A stretch of 64,000 bases of DNA from Flavobacteriaceae bacterium. GTDB taxonomy: Bacteria > Bacteroidota > Bacteroidia > Flavobacteriales > Flavobacteriaceae. Both the position numbers and the translations under genes were made by a program. The notes beneath the pieces were generated by a model. That model was not told the DNA's origin. It worked only from the letters and a program-made list of their open reading frames with translations, and searched no databases. This document shows, piece by piece, positions 24,543 to 33,412 of the stretch. The stretch spans positions 62,001-126,000 of the forward strand of contig CANKZI010000002.1 in NCBI GenBank assembly GCA_947488595.1, written 5' to 3'. Within the stretch, counting starts at the first letter, position 1; each line of letters begins with the position of its first letter.

Positions 24543-26636
24543 ATGGCAGTTTTATCAAAAATTAGACAACGTTCCTTTCTTTTAATAGCCGTAATTGGCT
24601 TTTGTCTATTAGCATTTATAATTGGCGATATCTTTCAAAGTGGCGCTTTTAATCAATCTTCAAGAAATGTAGGCAGTGTCAACGGACAAGATATTTCCTT
24701 CGAAGAATTTAGAGTAAAAGTAGATAATGTTGAAAAAAGTGGTCAAGGCATTACACCAACTCAAGCGGTAAACCGTGTTTGGGATCAAGAAGTTTCTATC
24801 GCTTTATTGACCGCCGAATTCGAAAAACTAGGTTTAAAAGTAGGAGATGACCAAATCATGGAAACTTTAAAACAAAGTCAAGATATTGGTCAAAATCCAA
24901 TGTTTCTGAACGCTGTTGGTACTTTTGACAAAGCCAAGTTTGAAGAATTTTTCAAATCCAATCCAGCGCAAGCGCAAATGTTGGTAGAAAGAAAAAAGGA
25001 TGCCGCTTTGAATGCAAAATTTCAAATTTATAGCAGTTTGATCAAATCGGCAATGTATGCAACTGCTGGCGAAGGCAAATTGAAATACGAAATGGAAGCC
25101 AATAAAGTGAGCTTTAATTATGTTCCAGTTTTGTATTCTACAATAAAAGACAGTGATGTAAAAATAACTGACGAGGAGATTATCGCACACATGCGCAAAA
25201 ACGAAAAGAAATACAAAGCAGACGAAACACGCGAAGTTGATTATGTTATTGTAGAAGACAAACCATCAAAAGAAGATGAAGACGAAGTAAAAAATGCAGT
25301 CAATGCGTTACTTGCACCAAGTATATCTTTTAATAAAGAAACAAATACTACAGATACTATTCCGAGTTTCAAATCAGCTGCCAATAATGCAGAATTCGTT
25401 AATAACAATTCGGATATGCCTTATGATTCGATTTTTAAAGCAAAAAAAGATTTGCCTTCAGAATTTGCAGAGCAATTGTTTAATCTGCCTACAGGAGAAG
25501 TTTTTGGGCCATATATGTTTAATGGCTATTATGCATTATCAAAATCCTTAGGTCGTCAAGCGGGCGCCAATGCAAAAGCAAGTCATATTCTTTTGGCCTA
25601 CAAAGGCGCAATGAGAGCCAATCCAACGGTAACAAGATCAAAAGAAGAAGCCGAAGCGAAAGCAAAAGAACTTTTAGCACAAGTTAATGCCAACGCAGAC
25701 AGTTTCTTGATGTTGGCTTTTACCAATTCTGATGATTCATCCAAACAACAAGGTGGTGATTTGGGTTATTTTTCTCAAGGACAAATGACACCAAAATTCA
25801 ATGATTTTGTATTCAACAATCCAATCGGAAAAGTGGGTTTGGTTGAAACCGAATTTGGTTACCATATTATTAAAGTTACAGATAAGCAAGATGCAGTACG
25901 TTTGGCAACAATTGCTCGAAAAATTGAAGCATCAGAAGCAACCAATGATAAAACGTATGCGAAAGCTGTAAAATTCGAATTGGATTCGAAAACCAAAACT
26001 TTTGAAGCGGTAGCCAAAGAAAGTAAATTGACTATTAATCCAGCAGTTAAAGCCAAAGTATTAGACGAAACTTTTGGAACATTAGGCAACCAACGGCAAA
26101 TTGTGAAATGGGCTTATGATAAAGAAACCAGCGTTGGTGATATCAAACGTTTTGACATTCTTAATGTAGGTCACGTAATTGCTAAACTAAAAAAAGTTAA
26201 TGAAGAAGGACTTATGGCAGTTTCAGAAGCCAGACTTTCGCTTGAAGCTATGTTGAAAAACAAGAAAAAAGCCGAAATGATAAAAGCCAAAATGAAAGGC
26301 GCTACTTTAGAAGCCGTGGCGCAAGCATCCGGTTCTGCTGTGAAATCTGCCATTGATTTGACAATCGAAAATGCAGTTTTAGAAGGAGTTGGGCAAGAAC
26401 AAAGAGTAGTTGGAACTGCATTTGCTACTGCTGCTAACAAAATTTCTGCACCAATCGAAGGTGTTTCAGGAATATATGTGGTTAAAACAATAACAGTTAC
26501 CAAAGCACCAGCTATAAAAGTCTATACTGATTATGTCGCAAAGTTGGAAGCGCAAAACGCTTCGGCTGCCAGTCGTGTGGTTGGTGCATTAAAAACCGAT
26601 GCTGAAATCAAAGACAATAGAAAATTATTTTACTAA
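24543..26636 (+). CDS. PpiD/SurA-type periplasmic peptidyl-prolyl isomerase
   Basis: 697 residues from ATG 24543 (MAVLSKIRQRSFLLIAVIGF), which places one membrane helix at about 11-30; upstream codons in frame are not conserved-looking. The architecture is PpiD: an N-terminal anchor, a SurA-like chaperone region (about 35-330), a PPIC parvulin domain (about 340-450 with ASHILLAYKG, GGDLGYFSQGQM, FGYHIIKV) and a C-terminal region. It would assist folding of exported and outer-membrane proteins from the inner-membrane face. It is the last gene of the run that starts with coaX and is closed by a strong terminator. Confidence 0.92.
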   Translation: MAVLSKIRQRSFLLIAVIGFCLLAFIIGDIFQSGAFNQSSRNVGSVNGQDISFEEFRVKVDNVEKSGQGITPTQAVNRVWDQEVSIALLTAEFEKLGLKVGDDQIMETLKQSQDIGQNPMFLNAVGTFDKAKFEEFFKSNPAQAQMLVERKKDAALNAKFQIYSSLIKSAMYATAGEGKLKYEMEANKVSFNYVPVLYSTIKDSDVKITDEEIIAHMRKNEKKYKADETREVDYVIVEDKPSKEDEDEVKNAVNALLAPSISFNKETNTTDTIPSFKSAANNAEFVNNNSDMPYDSIFKAKKDLPSEFAEQLFNLPTGEVFGPYMFNGYYALSKSLGRQAGANAKASHILLAYKGAMRANPTVTRSKEEAEAKAKELLAQVNANADSFLMLAFTNSDDSSKQQGGDLGYFSQGQMTPKFNDFVFNNPIGKVGLVETEFGYHIIKVTDKQDAVRLATIARKIEASEATNDKTYAKAVKFELDSKTKTFEAVAKESKLTINPAVKAKVLDETFGTLGNQRQIVKWAYDKETSVGDIKRFDILNVGHVIAKLKKVNEEGLMAVSEARLSLEAMLKNKKKAEMIKAKMKGATLEAVAQASGSAVKSAIDLTIENAVLEGVGQEQRVVGTAFATAANKISAPIEGVSGIYVVKTITVTKAPAIKVYTDYVAKLEAQNASAASRVVGALKTDAEIKDNRKLFY

Positions 26637-26652
26637 AAATTATTTTCAATTC

Positions 26653-26685
26653 AAAAAAAATCCCGATTAGTTCGGGATTTTTTTT
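26653..26685. terminator. Bidirectional Rho-independent terminator
   Basis: A-run, tcccga / tcggga, T-run, between the convergent PPIase gene and the GHMP kinase gene, usable from both sides. Confidence 0.9.
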
Positions 26686-26690
26686 GTTAT

Positions 26691-27602
26691 TTAAAGTACC
26701 ATATCTTTGAATCTTATGATGGTTGCATGCCCTTTTTTTACAAAATAATCGGTTGGATTTTCGCTAGCAGCTACTAAAATAAAATCGCCACCCCAAGCCC
26801 CAAGGCTTTTAATAGCTCCATTAAAATCGGGAAATAACAGTTTTTTTACTGGTTTTATCCCTAAAATTTCCGACAATAAATTCTCGTGTTGTACCAACAA
26901 ATCAATAAAGACAGCTAATTCAGTCGTTTGCAACAACGAATCCGTAATTTGATTGATGACCGGAATGATTTGGACCAAGTCATTTTCTTTTTTACGGTAA
27001 GAAGCAATGGCTTCTTTGCTATTTTGTTTTTTATTCAAATAAACAAAATAAAGGTGTTCACTAAATTGGGGATTAAAAGAGGCGCTTTCAATAATCGGTT
27101 CTTTATCCACCAAATGATAAACAATTGGATGGTTATTTTGAGCACAAGCGATATCATAACCACTGCCGCCAAAACTATTATTGAGCAATTTATAAGCATC
27201 GATTTGCAACCATTGCGCAATAGTGCTAATCAAAGTAGAAGAAGTGCCTAAACCCCAAGATTTTGGGAAAGTCAATCGCGTGGTTATTTTATAGCCGTCA
27301 GCTAATTTCAGAAAGTCAGGATTTAAAATATACGCATGATGCAAAATGGCGATTAATGTATTTTTTACGTTGTTATTTTCGTTCTTATTATAATTGGAAA
27401 TCTCTTGAAAATCAATCGTATCTTCAAACCAAAGTGTACCATCATAATCGAAACTTTGCCAGACAATCTGTTGGTTATTACATTTTTCTACGTCTAAAAA
27501 TTGACCAAATTTTGTTGGTAAAGCCAACGCTTTTGCGCCATCAAGAACAAGATATTCGGCAGTTATTAAAAGCTTGCCGTTGGCGTAAAATGTTTTTTTC
27601 AT
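26691..27602 (-). CDS. GYDIA-type GHMP kinase (probable mevalonate-pathway kinase)
   Basis: 303 residues from ATG 27602; a GTG at 27611 is also in frame. N-terminal FYANGKLLITAEYLVLDGAKALALPTKFG is the GHMP pattern. The glycine-rich ATP motif appears as SWGLGTSSTLIS, and the name-giving GSGYDIACAQ motif follows at about 145-154. A C-terminal GAWGGDFILVA fits motif 3. It lies 25 bp after HMG-CoA reductase on the same strand. Together they suggest that this enzyme phosphorylates mevalonate or phosphomevalonate, which is inference from context. It ends at the shared terminator. Confidence 0.82.
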   Translation of the reverse strand: MKKTFYANGKLLITAEYLVLDGAKALALPTKFGQFLDVEKCNNQQIVWQSFDYDGTLWFEDTIDFQEISNYNKNENNNVKNTLIAILHHAYILNPDFLKLADGYKITTRLTFPKSWGLGTSSTLISTIAQWLQIDAYKLLNNSFGGSGYDIACAQNNHPIVYHLVDKEPIIESASFNPQFSEHLYFVYLNKKQNSKEAIASYRKKENDLVQIIPVINQITDSLLQTTELAVFIDLLVQHENLLSEILGIKPVKKLLFPDFNGAIKSLGAWGGDFILVAASENPTDYFVKKGHATIIRFKDMVL

Positions 27603-27627
27603 GTTTTCCACAAATGTTTGGCGCCCA

Positions 27628-28944
27628 TTATTTCCTTAAACTTTCAATAAATGCAACCACAGCCGAATGTGAAACTGCATTATTTTTGAAATGATTTTTT
27701 ATTAAAATGCGTTCGCTATCATTGGTTTCAAATTGATTCAAAATGTTATTCAAGTGCATTTTCATATGACCTTCTTGAATTCCAGTTGTGGTCAACGAGC
27801 GCAAAGCAGCAAAATTCTGAGCCAAGCCAGCCACTGCAACAATTTGCATTAACGCTTTGGCAGATGGATTTTCGAGCATTGTCAAACAAAATCTAACCAA
27901 TGGATGCAGTGCGGTCAAACCACCAACAGTACCTAATGGCAAAGGAATTTCAATCCAAAAATAAAAAATACCATCCTCTATTTTGGCATGTGACAAACTT
28001 GAGTAGGAACCACTTCGAGAAGCATAGGCATGAATTCCGGCTTCTACAGCCCTGAAATCATTACCTGTAGCAAGCACCACAGCATCAATTCCGTTCATTA
28101 TTCCTTTATTATGCGTGACTGCTCGAAATGGTTCTACTTCGGCGATTTGAACAGCACGAATTAATTTTTCGGCAAATTCTTGTGGATTTTCAATATTTTT
28201 ATCGGCTAGTTCTTCGATTTTACACGAAACTTCTGCACGCACAATACAATTGGGGACATAATTAGACAAGATACTCATTATGACTTCAATGTTTTTTTCT
28301 TCATCAGAAAAAGCATCATAATTACGGGCCTCTTGCTGTAACGTTTTAGCAAATTGCTCTAAACACGAATTGATGAAATTCGCTCCCATAGCGTCTTTAG
28401 TTTCAAAAGTAGCATGCAATTGAAAATAATTGGGAATCAGATTGGATTTATTTCGTAGTTCAATATCGAGAATGCCACCGCCACGTTTTTGCATGTTTTT
28501 GGTGATGCTTTCGGTTGCTTCGAAGAATTTTGATTTCGCGGATTTAAAGAAATCGATTAATTTTGAGGTTTCGCCTTTAAAAATAAAGTGAACCTGACCA
28601 ATTTTTTCGGTATTTATGACGCTCGCTTTAAATCCGCCACGAGTGGACCAATATTTTGCCGATTTTGCAGCAGCAGCGACTACCGAGCTTTCTTCGATGA
28701 CCATCGGAATGGTATAATACTTTGCGTTAATTAAAAAATTAGGAGCAACCCCAAGTGGTAAGTAAAAGTTGGTTACCGTATTTTCAATAAAGTCATCATG
28801 CAATTGCTGCAGTTTTGAATCGGTATTCCAATAATTTTTGAGTAATGCAATCGCTTCATTTGAATTTGAAAAATAGGCGTTGGCAATCCATTTAATTTTT
28901 TCTTCTTTGGATAATTTAGAAAATCCAGCGATAGCGTTGTTCAT
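27628..28944 (-). CDS. Hydroxymethylglutaryl-CoA reductase, class II
   Basis: 438 residues. It reduces HMG-CoA to mevalonate (or works in reverse) and supplies isoprenoid precursors. Class II features are present: N-terminal FSKLSKEEKIKWIAN, the ENTVTNFYLPLGVAPNF catalytic Glu region, the KDAMGANFINS block, ATGNDFRAVEAGIHAYASRSGSY and the late LGTVGGLTALHP. The conserved C-terminal His appears in EGHMKMHL. Such proteins are labelled degradative by family but serve biosynthesis in mevalonate-pathway Bacteroidota. It is followed closely by the GHMP kinase, so the two probably form one unit. Confidence 0.93.
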   Translation of the reverse strand: MNNAIAGFSKLSKEEKIKWIANAYFSNSNEAIALLKNYWNTDSKLQQLHDDFIENTVTNFYLPLGVAPNFLINAKYYTIPMVIEESSVVAAAAKSAKYWSTRGGFKASVINTEKIGQVHFIFKGETSKLIDFFKSAKSKFFEATESITKNMQKRGGGILDIELRNKSNLIPNYFQLHATFETKDAMGANFINSCLEQFAKTLQQEARNYDAFSDEEKNIEVIMSILSNYVPNCIVRAEVSCKIEELADKNIENPQEFAEKLIRAVQIAEVEPFRAVTHNKGIMNGIDAVVLATGNDFRAVEAGIHAYASRSGSYSSLSHAKIEDGIFYFWIEIPLPLGTVGGLTALHPLVRFCLTMLENPSAKALMQIVAVAGLAQNFAALRSLTTTGIQEGHMKMHLNNILNQFETNDSERILIKNHFKNNAVSHSAVVAFIESLRK

Positions 28945-28981
28945 TTATGAAAGGAGTTTCTAGTAGGATTTTTTGTTTTTA

Positions 28982-29167
28982 TTAAATTGTATAGTATATA
29001 GTATAATTTTTTTGCACGACTTCTCTAAAACTTTTGTTAGTAGAACAAATTCTATTTTTGAATAACTCATTTTCGAATTTTCGCGACTTAATTGATTGGT
29101 CTTTTGAAATATAATTGACAATTTCTTTTAATAAAAAATAAAAATTTTGAGCGTATTTAACCTTCAT
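28982..29167 (-). pseudogene. Truncated RelE/ParE-type toxin remnant
   Basis: 61 residues. The start MKVKYAQNFYFLLKEIVNYISKD matches the N-terminal helices of ParE toxins (typically about 95-100 residues), and the end FREVVQKNYTIYYTI matches the core strand REVVxxNYTIxY. The segment between the two is shorter than in full toxins and the protein stops before the last strand. So both an internal loss and a C-terminal truncation are indicated. It overlaps the end of an antitoxin remnant immediately upstream. Probably non-functional. Confidence 0.6.
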
Positions 29168-29262
29168 TTTTAGTAATCGTAAGTTCTAAAAGTGAATCAC
29201 TTGCATCAAAATCATCATTTTTTCTTGGTAGTCAGTTCAAATTTTATGGTTTTACTTTTCAT
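29157..29262 (-). pseudogene. Antitoxin remnant upstream of the ParE-like fragment (frameshifted)
   Basis: On the minus strand an ATG at 29262 opens MKSKTIKFELTTKKK and then hits a stop. Removing one A from the run of six A near 29227 would continue the frame into DDFDASDSLLELTITKNEG, whose stop overlaps the start of the toxin fragment in the usual toxin-antitoxin manner. The joined product would have about 34 residues, still shorter than a normal antitoxin. A decayed operon is the simplest reading. The adjoining 29263-29447 holds nothing I can assign apart from the presumed leader of the peptidase gene. Confidence 0.4.
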
Positions 29263-29447
29263 TACCTAACTATTTACACAAAAGTAATTTTTTTATTTGA
29301 TTTGCAAATGCCATAATAACAAATTTCTGATTTTGTAAAAACAGTATTTCGTTTCAAAATCTTTTGGCAAGTGTATTTAACAGAAAAAAATGCCATTATT
29401 TGTAATTTTTTCACTAAAATTGACGGTTTTTATATTCAATTATTATC

Positions 29448-31616
29448 ATGAGAGTAAAACAACTCCTTTTATTATTATTGCTGCTTCCTTTTTTGGTCTC
29501 AGGACAACAAAAAATCACAGTTGAACAGATTTATAGCGGCGCTTTTCGAACCAAAGCAATGGACGAATTGCAGTCTTTAAAAAACACCAATCAATATACA
29601 GTTTTGAACGCCGATAATGCCTCAAGAAGTATGCAGATTGAGTTGTATGATTTTGCAACTTTAAAAAAAGTCGCGTCGTTAATCGATACAAAAAACCATG
29701 TTGCATTGGCAGACGGCATTGATAGTTACACATTTTCATCAGATGAAAAACTGATTTTAATTGCCAATAATTCAACACCAATTTTTAGACATTCGTTTAC
29801 AGCCAACTATTTTTTGTATGATATTGCTACCAAAAAATTGTCGCAAATTTTGGATCAAGCGCAAGAGCCTACCTTTTCGCCAGACGGAAAAAATATTGCT
29901 TTTGCCAAAGAAAACAATCTTTTTGTTTTTAATATTGCGTCAAAAACGACAAAAAAAATCACCACTGACGGAAAGAAAAATGCCATCATCAACGGTATAA
30001 CCGATTGGGTTTATGAAGAAGAATTTGCCTTTGTACGCGCTTTTGATTGGTCGGCCGACGGAACAAAACTTGCCTATATTCGTTTTGATGAAACGCAAGT
30101 GCCAGAGTTTTCGATGAATGTATATGGAACAGAATTGTATCCTGTCACCGATGTTTTTAAATATCCAAAAGCTGGAGAGAAAAACGCAATCGTAACTTTG
30201 CATTTATATGATAACACAACAGATAATACCAAAACTGCGGCGTTAGGCAATTATACAGATTTTTATATTCCGAGAATCAAATGGACCAATGATCCCAATT
30301 TTTTGAGTGTGCAAGTGATCAATCGGCACCAAGACAATTTGGATTTGCTTTTTGTAGACGGCAATACTGGAATTGCCAAAGTCGTTTTGAACGAAAAAGA
30401 TAAAGCTTATATCGATGTTACTGATAATTTGACATTTTTAAAAGACAATAGCTTTATTTGGACTTCCGAAAAAGATGGTTTCAATCATATTTATTGGTAC
30501 GATAAAACCGGAAAACTAAAGAATCAAATCACCAAAGGACTGTGGGAAGTGACTGCTTTTTATGGTTTAAATGAAAAGACAAAAACGCTTTTTTATCAAT
30601 CGGTCGAAAACGGTTCTATCAATCGCGACGTTTATCGAATTGGTCTTGACGGAAAAAATAAAGTCCGATTGTCATCAGAAACAGGTACAAACAGCGCGAC
30701 TTTAAGTCCAAATTTTGAGTATTTCATCAATTCATTTTCAAGCGCAACAATGCCTCCAACTTATACTTTAAACGAAACAAAGTCGGGTAAAGTTGTTCAA
30801 TCAATTGTAGACAACGAAACTTTATCACAAAAATTAAAGAATTATGATTTGCCGAATAAAGTTTTTTTTGTTTTAAAAACCGAAAAAGGCAATCAGCTAA
30901 ATGCTTGGATCATCAAACCAAAAGATTTTGATGCAAATAAAAAGTACCCGGTTTTCATGTACCAATATTCAGGTCCTGGTTCGCAACAAGTCAACAACGA
31001 ATGGAACTCGGCCGATGATTATTGGTTTATGATGTTGTCGCAGCAAGGCTATATTGTTGTTTGTGTTGATGGAAGAGGAACTGGTTTTAAAGGCGCCGAT
31101 TTTAAAAAATGTACCCAAAAAGAGCTTGGTAAACTGGAAGTAGAAGATCAAATTGACGCTGCAAAAGTATTGGGCAATTATAATTATGTTGACAAGACAA
31201 GAATTGGTATTTTCGGATGGTCTTACGGCGGATTCATGTCGTCGAATTGTATTTTAAAAGGCAATGACGTTTTTAAAATGGCGATTGCTGTAGCACCAGT
31301 AACCAATTGGCGTTATTATGATTCGGTTTATACCGAAAGGTACATGCAAACACCACAAGAAAATGCGAGTGGTTATGATGAAAATTCACCAATCAATCAC
31401 GTCGATAAATTAAAAGGCAAATATTTACTAATTCATGGATCAGCAGATGATAATGTGCACGTACAAAATTCAATGAAAATGATTCAGGCCTTAGTGAGTG
31501 CTAACAAGCAATTTGATTGGGCGATTTATCCCGACAAAAATCATGGTATTTATGGCGGTATGACCCGAATCCAATTGTACAATAAAATGACTACTTTTAT
31601 CCAAGAAAATTTATAA
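29448..31616 (+). CDS. Dipeptidyl peptidase IV (S9 family prolyl dipeptidase)
   Basis: 722 residues with signal peptide (MRVKQLLLLLLLLPFLVSGQ), so periplasmic or outer-membrane associated. An N-terminal DPP-IV beta-propeller (about 30-490; EPTFSPDGKNIAFAKENNLFV, DWVYEEEFAFVRAFDWSADG) precedes an alpha/beta-hydrolase. The double Glu in YEEEF is the DPP-IV dipeptide anchor. The catalytic triad is Ser592 in GWSYGG, Asp667/668 in GSADDNVH and His699 in KNHGIYG. It removes N-terminal dipeptides with Pro or Ala at position 2. Three POT peptide transporters follow directly in the same direction, matching a peptide-uptake role. Confidence 0.95.
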   Translation: MRVKQLLLLLLLLPFLVSGQQKITVEQIYSGAFRTKAMDELQSLKNTNQYTVLNADNASRSMQIELYDFATLKKVASLIDTKNHVALADGIDSYTFSSDEKLILIANNSTPIFRHSFTANYFLYDIATKKLSQILDQAQEPTFSPDGKNIAFAKENNLFVFNIASKTTKKITTDGKKNAIINGITDWVYEEEFAFVRAFDWSADGTKLAYIRFDETQVPEFSMNVYGTELYPVTDVFKYPKAGEKNAIVTLHLYDNTTDNTKTAALGNYTDFYIPRIKWTNDPNFLSVQVINRHQDNLDLLFVDGNTGIAKVVLNEKDKAYIDVTDNLTFLKDNSFIWTSEKDGFNHIYWYDKTGKLKNQITKGLWEVTAFYGLNEKTKTLFYQSVENGSINRDVYRIGLDGKNKVRLSSETGTNSATLSPNFEYFINSFSSATMPPTYTLNETKSGKVVQSIVDNETLSQKLKNYDLPNKVFFVLKTEKGNQLNAWIIKPKDFDANKKYPVFMYQYSGPGSQQVNNEWNSADDYWFMMLSQQGYIVVCVDGRGTGFKGADFKKCTQKELGKLEVEDQIDAAKVLGNYNYVDKTRIGIFGWSYGGFMSSNCILKGNDVFKMAIAVAPVTNWRYYDSVYTERYMQTPQENASGYDENSPINHVDKLKGKYLLIHGSADDNVHVQNSMKMIQALVSANKQFDWAIYPDKNHGIYGGMTRIQLYNKMTTFIQENL

Positions 31617-31644
31617 ACTAACCTAAAACCAAAATTAAATAAAA

Positions 31645-33336
31645 ATGAGTGAAACAGCAGTAAAAACAGGACATCCTAAAGGACTTTGGGTATTATTCGG
31701 AACTGAAATGTGGGAACGATTCAATTTCTACGGAATGCGAGCAATTCTTACTTTGTTTATGGTCAATTCCTTAATGATGAAAGAAGAAGATGCTTCAATT
31801 ATCTACGGTGGATTTTTAGGTCTATGTTATTTAACTCCAATGTTAGGCGGTTTTATCTCTGATCGTTTTTTCGGAAATAGAAATTGTATTCTGCTAGGCG
31901 GAGCAATGATGGCTATCGGTCAAATGATGTTGTTTTTTAGTGCCAGTGTTTTTAGTACAAATCTCGGATTAGCTAATACATTAATGTGGACTGCTCTAGG
32001 AATAATTGTTTTTGGTAACGGTTTCTTTAAACCAAATATTTCTTCAATGGTAGGAAGTTTGTATCCAAAACAAGAAAAATCAAAACTAGATACTGCCTTT
32101 ACCATTTTTTATATGGGTATTAATATTGGAGCCTTCTTAGGACAATTTATTTGTCCACTTATTGGTGATGTTAAAGATTCTGGTGGAATCAGAGATGTTC
32201 ACGCTTTCAAGTGGGGCTTTTTGGCCGCTTCTATTGCAATGATTTTAGGCACAGCCATTTTCTATTTCCTAAAAAACAAATATGTTGTAGCGCCAGATGG
32301 CAAAGCAATTGGTGGAATGCCATCAGGAAATGACACAAGTGATTATGAAGAAGGCGAGTCTAAAAAGGCAGAGTTTTCAATGCGTTCTATCATAACTGCT
32401 TTAGCTGTTTTTGCAGTGGTTTTTTTAATTTTTAACTATTTCACAGAAGGCGCTAATGTAGTTAAAACTATTATTTACCCATTTATTTACGCCAGCGGTG
32501 TAGCACTTGCAACATTGATATTATTGGATAGTACACTCACGAAAATTGAAACGCAAAGAATTTGGGTAATTTATATCATGTCGTTCTTTATAATTTTCTT
32601 TTGGGCGGCTTTTGAGCAAGCAGGTTCTTCATTGACTTTTATTGCAGATAATCAAACAGATCGAAATATTTTCGGTTGGAATATGCCACCATCAATGGTT
32701 CAAATTTTTAACGGATTATTTGTAGTGATGTTTGCCTTTCCATTTAGTATTCTATGGGACAAATTAAGGTCAAAAAATAGAGAGCCACTTTCTACAGTGA
32801 AACAATCAATCGGATTGCTTTTAATCGCGTTGAGTTACTTTATTATTGCAAACAATGTGAAAGATTTAGGAAATTCCGGCTTACTAGCAATTAAGTGGTT
32901 AATTTTATTGTATTTAATTCAAACGTTTGCCGAATTATGTCTGTCTCCAATCGGTTTGTCTTTGGTTGGTAAATTGGCTCCAAAACGATTTGCATCATTA
33001 GCATATGGTGTTTTCTTTATTTCTAGTGCGGCAGGATATGCCCTTTCAGGTACATTAGGCTCAATTCTTCCAGCAACTGGCGACAAATTTAAAAAAGCAA
33101 ACGAATTAGGTATTGATTTACAAGGTGTTTTAGACAAGTCTGTTACTCCAACAACAGAGCAACTTAAATTATTGGCAGACAATCAAATCAATGATCATTA
33201 TAAAATATTTGCTGGATTCGAAATTCAAAATTTATACGATTTCTTTATGGTGTTTGTTGTTCTCTGTGGAATTGCAGCGCTAATTTTATTTTTATTGACA
33301 CCTGTTATTAAAAAAATGATGCACGGTGTGCGATAA
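31645..33336 (+). CDS. POT family peptide:proton symporter (first of three)
   Basis: 563 residues, 12-14 predicted membrane helices. The POT signatures are present: ELWERF-type motif as GTEMWERFNFYGMRAIL in helix 1 and FYMGINIGAFLGQF in helix 5. It imports di- and tripeptides with protons. The gene begins 28 bp after the dipeptidyl peptidase stop and probably shares its transcript. A hairpin separates it from the second copy. Compared with the other two copies it has a long C-terminal loop (about 470-525). Confidence 0.93.
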   Translation: MSETAVKTGHPKGLWVLFGTEMWERFNFYGMRAILTLFMVNSLMMKEEDASIIYGGFLGLCYLTPMLGGFISDRFFGNRNCILLGGAMMAIGQMMLFFSASVFSTNLGLANTLMWTALGIIVFGNGFFKPNISSMVGSLYPKQEKSKLDTAFTIFYMGINIGAFLGQFICPLIGDVKDSGGIRDVHAFKWGFLAASIAMILGTAIFYFLKNKYVVAPDGKAIGGMPSGNDTSDYEEGESKKAEFSMRSIITALAVFAVVFLIFNYFTEGANVVKTIIYPFIYASGVALATLILLDSTLTKIETQRIWVIYIMSFFIIFFWAAFEQAGSSLTFIADNQTDRNIFGWNMPPSMVQIFNGLFVVMFAFPFSILWDKLRSKNREPLSTVKQSIGLLLIALSYFIIANNVKDLGNSGLLAIKWLILLYLIQTFAELCLSPIGLSLVGKLAPKRFASLAYGVFFISSAAGYALSGTLGSILPATGDKFKKANELGIDLQGVLDKSVTPTTEQLKLLADNQINDHYKIFAGFEIQNLYDFFMVFVVLCGIAALILFLLTPVIKKMMHGVR

Positions 33337-33365
33337 ACAACTCCAAAAACATTTCATTAACTTTC

Positions 33366-33391
33366 AAACCTACAAGAACTCTTGTAGGTTT
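33366..33391 (+). terminator. Perfect hairpin between POT genes 1 and 2
   Basis: aaacctacaag-aact-cttgtaggttt is an 11-bp perfect stem with a 4-nt loop, followed by tgctatataa rather than a T-tract. It could be a partial terminator, an mRNA-stabilising 3' end or a processing site that sets lower expression of the downstream POT genes. Confidence 0.5.
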
Positions 33392-33412
33392 GCTATATAA
33401 AATCAAATAATC

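Noticed and set aside
28982..29167. Intact ParE toxin gene
   Set aside because: Product is about 35-40 residues too short, lacks the last strand, and the antitoxin partner is frameshifted.
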